Source of the DNA: Atopobium sp.
GTDB lineage: Bacteria; Actinomycetota; Coriobacteriia; Coriobacteriales; Atopobiaceae
DNA: 5,999 nt
Reading direction: 5' to 3'
NCBI GenBank assembly: GCA_015259045.1
Contig: JABZHD010000073.1
Span: 1 to 5,999 of the forward strand
The position numbers and the translations under genes are program-made. Shown piece after piece: positions 4,950 to 5,999 of the stretch (position 1 is its first letter; the number at the start of each line of letters is the position of its first letter). Under the pieces are notes generated by a model. That model was not told the DNA's origin, ran no database searches, and saw only the letters and a list, made by a program, of their open reading frames with translations.

Positions 4950-5999
4950 CTAAATGATGATCATGGCATCACCAAATGACAAGAAGCGGTACTTCTCGTC
5001 AATGGCACTTTGATAGGCATCCATAATCTGCTCGCGCGTTGCAAACGCAGAAACCAGCATCATCAAAGTTGAACGTGGAACGTGGAAGTTGGTCACCATG
5101 GTGTCTACCACGTGGAACGTAGAGCCTGGCATCAAATAGAGGTTGGTGGTTGCGTTTTCTCGGGCAACCATATCGCCTGTATGAGTCACTGCGGCAGAGT
5201 CTTCTGCCTCCTCAAAGCGACAGGCAACAACAGGAGGCTCAGCTGCAGGAATCTGATTATCCCAAGCACTTTCAAGCGAGCGGACACTGGTAGTACCAAT
5301 GGCAATAACCTTATGACCAGCGGCTTTGGTAGCCTTTACTGCTTCTACAACTTCTGGAGCTACGTGGTAGCGCTCAGTATGAATGACGTGCTTAGTAGGA
5401 TCATCCTCTGTTACCAACCTGAAGGTATCAATACCCACCTCTAGCTCAACAGATGCCCACTGAACACCCTTTGCTTTGATTGTTTCAATGAGCTCAGGAG
5501 TAAAGTGAAGACCCGCTGTAGGAGCTGCAGCAGAATGCTCGTCCTGCATAGCGTAGACTGTCTGGTACTTCTCTGGGTCTCCCTCGTACTGTGTAATATA
5601 CGGAGGCAGTGGAACGTGGCCCGCCTCATGAATAGCCTCGTCAAGAGTGCGATCTCCCTGTGCTTCAAAACGCACCAGGCGACCTCCCCTGTTGTCGTCA
5701 ACAAAGTCCACAATGGTGCCCGTCAACACAACAGGAGCTGAGTCAGGAGCATGCAAGCCACCTGCACGGTATTCAATTATTGCGCCAGGCTTTAGACGCT
5801 TACCAGGATTTACCAGACACTCCCATACACTACCCAAAGCATCAATGTCTTCTCGACGTTTTAAAAGCAGTGTTTCTGAGACGCCGCCCGTATTTTGCTT
5901 TTTACCTACAAGGCGAGCTGGCATAACGCGTGTCTGGTTAACTACAACCAAATCGCCCGGCTCAAGATACTCCACAATATCAGTGAAGTGCTTGTGCTC
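4950..5999 (-). CDS. queA: S-adenosylmethionine:tRNA ribosyltransferase-isomerase, 5'-truncated by the window
   Basis: QueA transfers and isomerises the ribosyl part of S-adenosylmethionine onto preQ1 in the wobble position of GUN-anticodon tRNAs (Asp, Asn, His, Tyr), giving epoxyqueuosine. The visible 349 residues begin EHKHFTDIVEYLEPGDLVVV and run off the right edge; about 40 N-terminal residues are missing by comparison with the family. Conserved blocks are VNQTRVMPARL (residues 20-30), EHSAAAPTAGLHFT (154-167), GTTSVRSLES, TNFHVPRSTLMMLVSAF, and the C-terminal YRFLSFGDAMI. The GTG at 5975-5973 is an internal Val codon, since family-matching sequence continues upstream of it. The stop is TAG (4952-4950). 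In many bacteria queA follows ruvB, so ruvAB could lie beyond the edge, but that is not visible. No frameshift or missing motif is seen. Confidence 0.97.
   Translation of the reverse strand, partial: EHKHFTDIVEYLEPGDLVVVNQTRVMPARLVGKKQNTGGVSETLLLKRREDIDALGSVWECLVNPGKRLKPGAIIEYRAGGLHAPDSAPVVLTGTIVDFVDDNRGGRLVRFEAQGDRTLDEAIHEAGHVPLPPYITQYEGDPEKYQTVYAMQDEHSAAAPTAGLHFTPELIETIKAKGVQWASVELEVGIDTFRLVTEDDPTKHVIHTERYHVAPEVVEAVKATKAAGHKVIAIGTTSVRSLESAWDNQIPAAEPPVVACRFEEAEDSAAVTHTGDMVARENATTNLYLMPGSTFHVVDTMVTNFHVPRSTLMMLVSAFATREQIMDAYQSAIDEKYRFLSFGDAMIII

Noticed and set aside
5082..5444. Plus-strand open frame of 120 codons inside queA
   Set aside because: It is antisense to conserved QueA motifs and its translation has no recognisable pattern.
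5973..5975. GTG as a possible start of queA
   Set aside because: The frame continues upstream to the edge with QueA-like residues EHKHFTDI, so this codon is an internal Val.

Overview
The window looks like a piece of a Gram-positive chromosome. Base composition is intermediate (about mid-40s % GC by eye, not computed). Shine-Dalgarno sites are strong and purine-rich, and the HPr keeps the Ser site used by HPr kinase. The gene mix, with a Mbeg1-like hydrolase, a YvlD-type small membrane protein, a stand-alone HPr and queA, would suit a Coriobacteriia member such as Atopobium, Lancefieldella or Olsenella. That placement is an inference from protein style and was not tested by a search. I see no insertion sequence, CRISPR array, tRNA or rRNA gene, and no clear sign of recent transfer.

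Layout from left to right. Positions 1-186 (+) hold the last 61 codons of an unrecognised gene. Converging on it after 15 bp is an integral membrane acyltransferase (202-1347, -) with a GTG start. A 72-bp divergent gap separates this from a DUF2974/Mbeg1-like alpha/beta hydrolase (1420-2646, +). The 3' end of the hydrolase overlaps by 32 bp the end of a small four-helix membrane protein of the phage-holin-4/YvlD family (2615-2992, -). Upstream of that gene on the same strand is ptsH, encoding HPr (3061-3333, -). A strong intrinsic terminator lies between the two and leaves almost no room for a separate promoter. A 183-bp divergent region carries the ptsH promoter and a cluster of inverted repeats. 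It is followed by a 436-residue coiled-coil protein with a C-terminal membrane anchor (3517-4827, +). A terminator that can work in both directions (4859-4892) and a second hairpin separate this gene from queA (4950-5999, -), whose 5' end lies beyond the window.

The genes do not form one pathway. HPr serves sugar transport and carbon control, and QueA makes the queuosine precursor in tRNA. The acyltransferase probably modifies an envelope glycan. The hydrolase, the YvlD-type protein and the coiled-coil protein have no established role. The window reads as ordinary core chromosome with short transcription units, and I do not see a clear new multi-gene system. The most interesting points are the terminator set directly against the small membrane-protein gene, the stacked dyads in the ptsH leader, and the cysteine-free tail-anchored coiled-coil protein.
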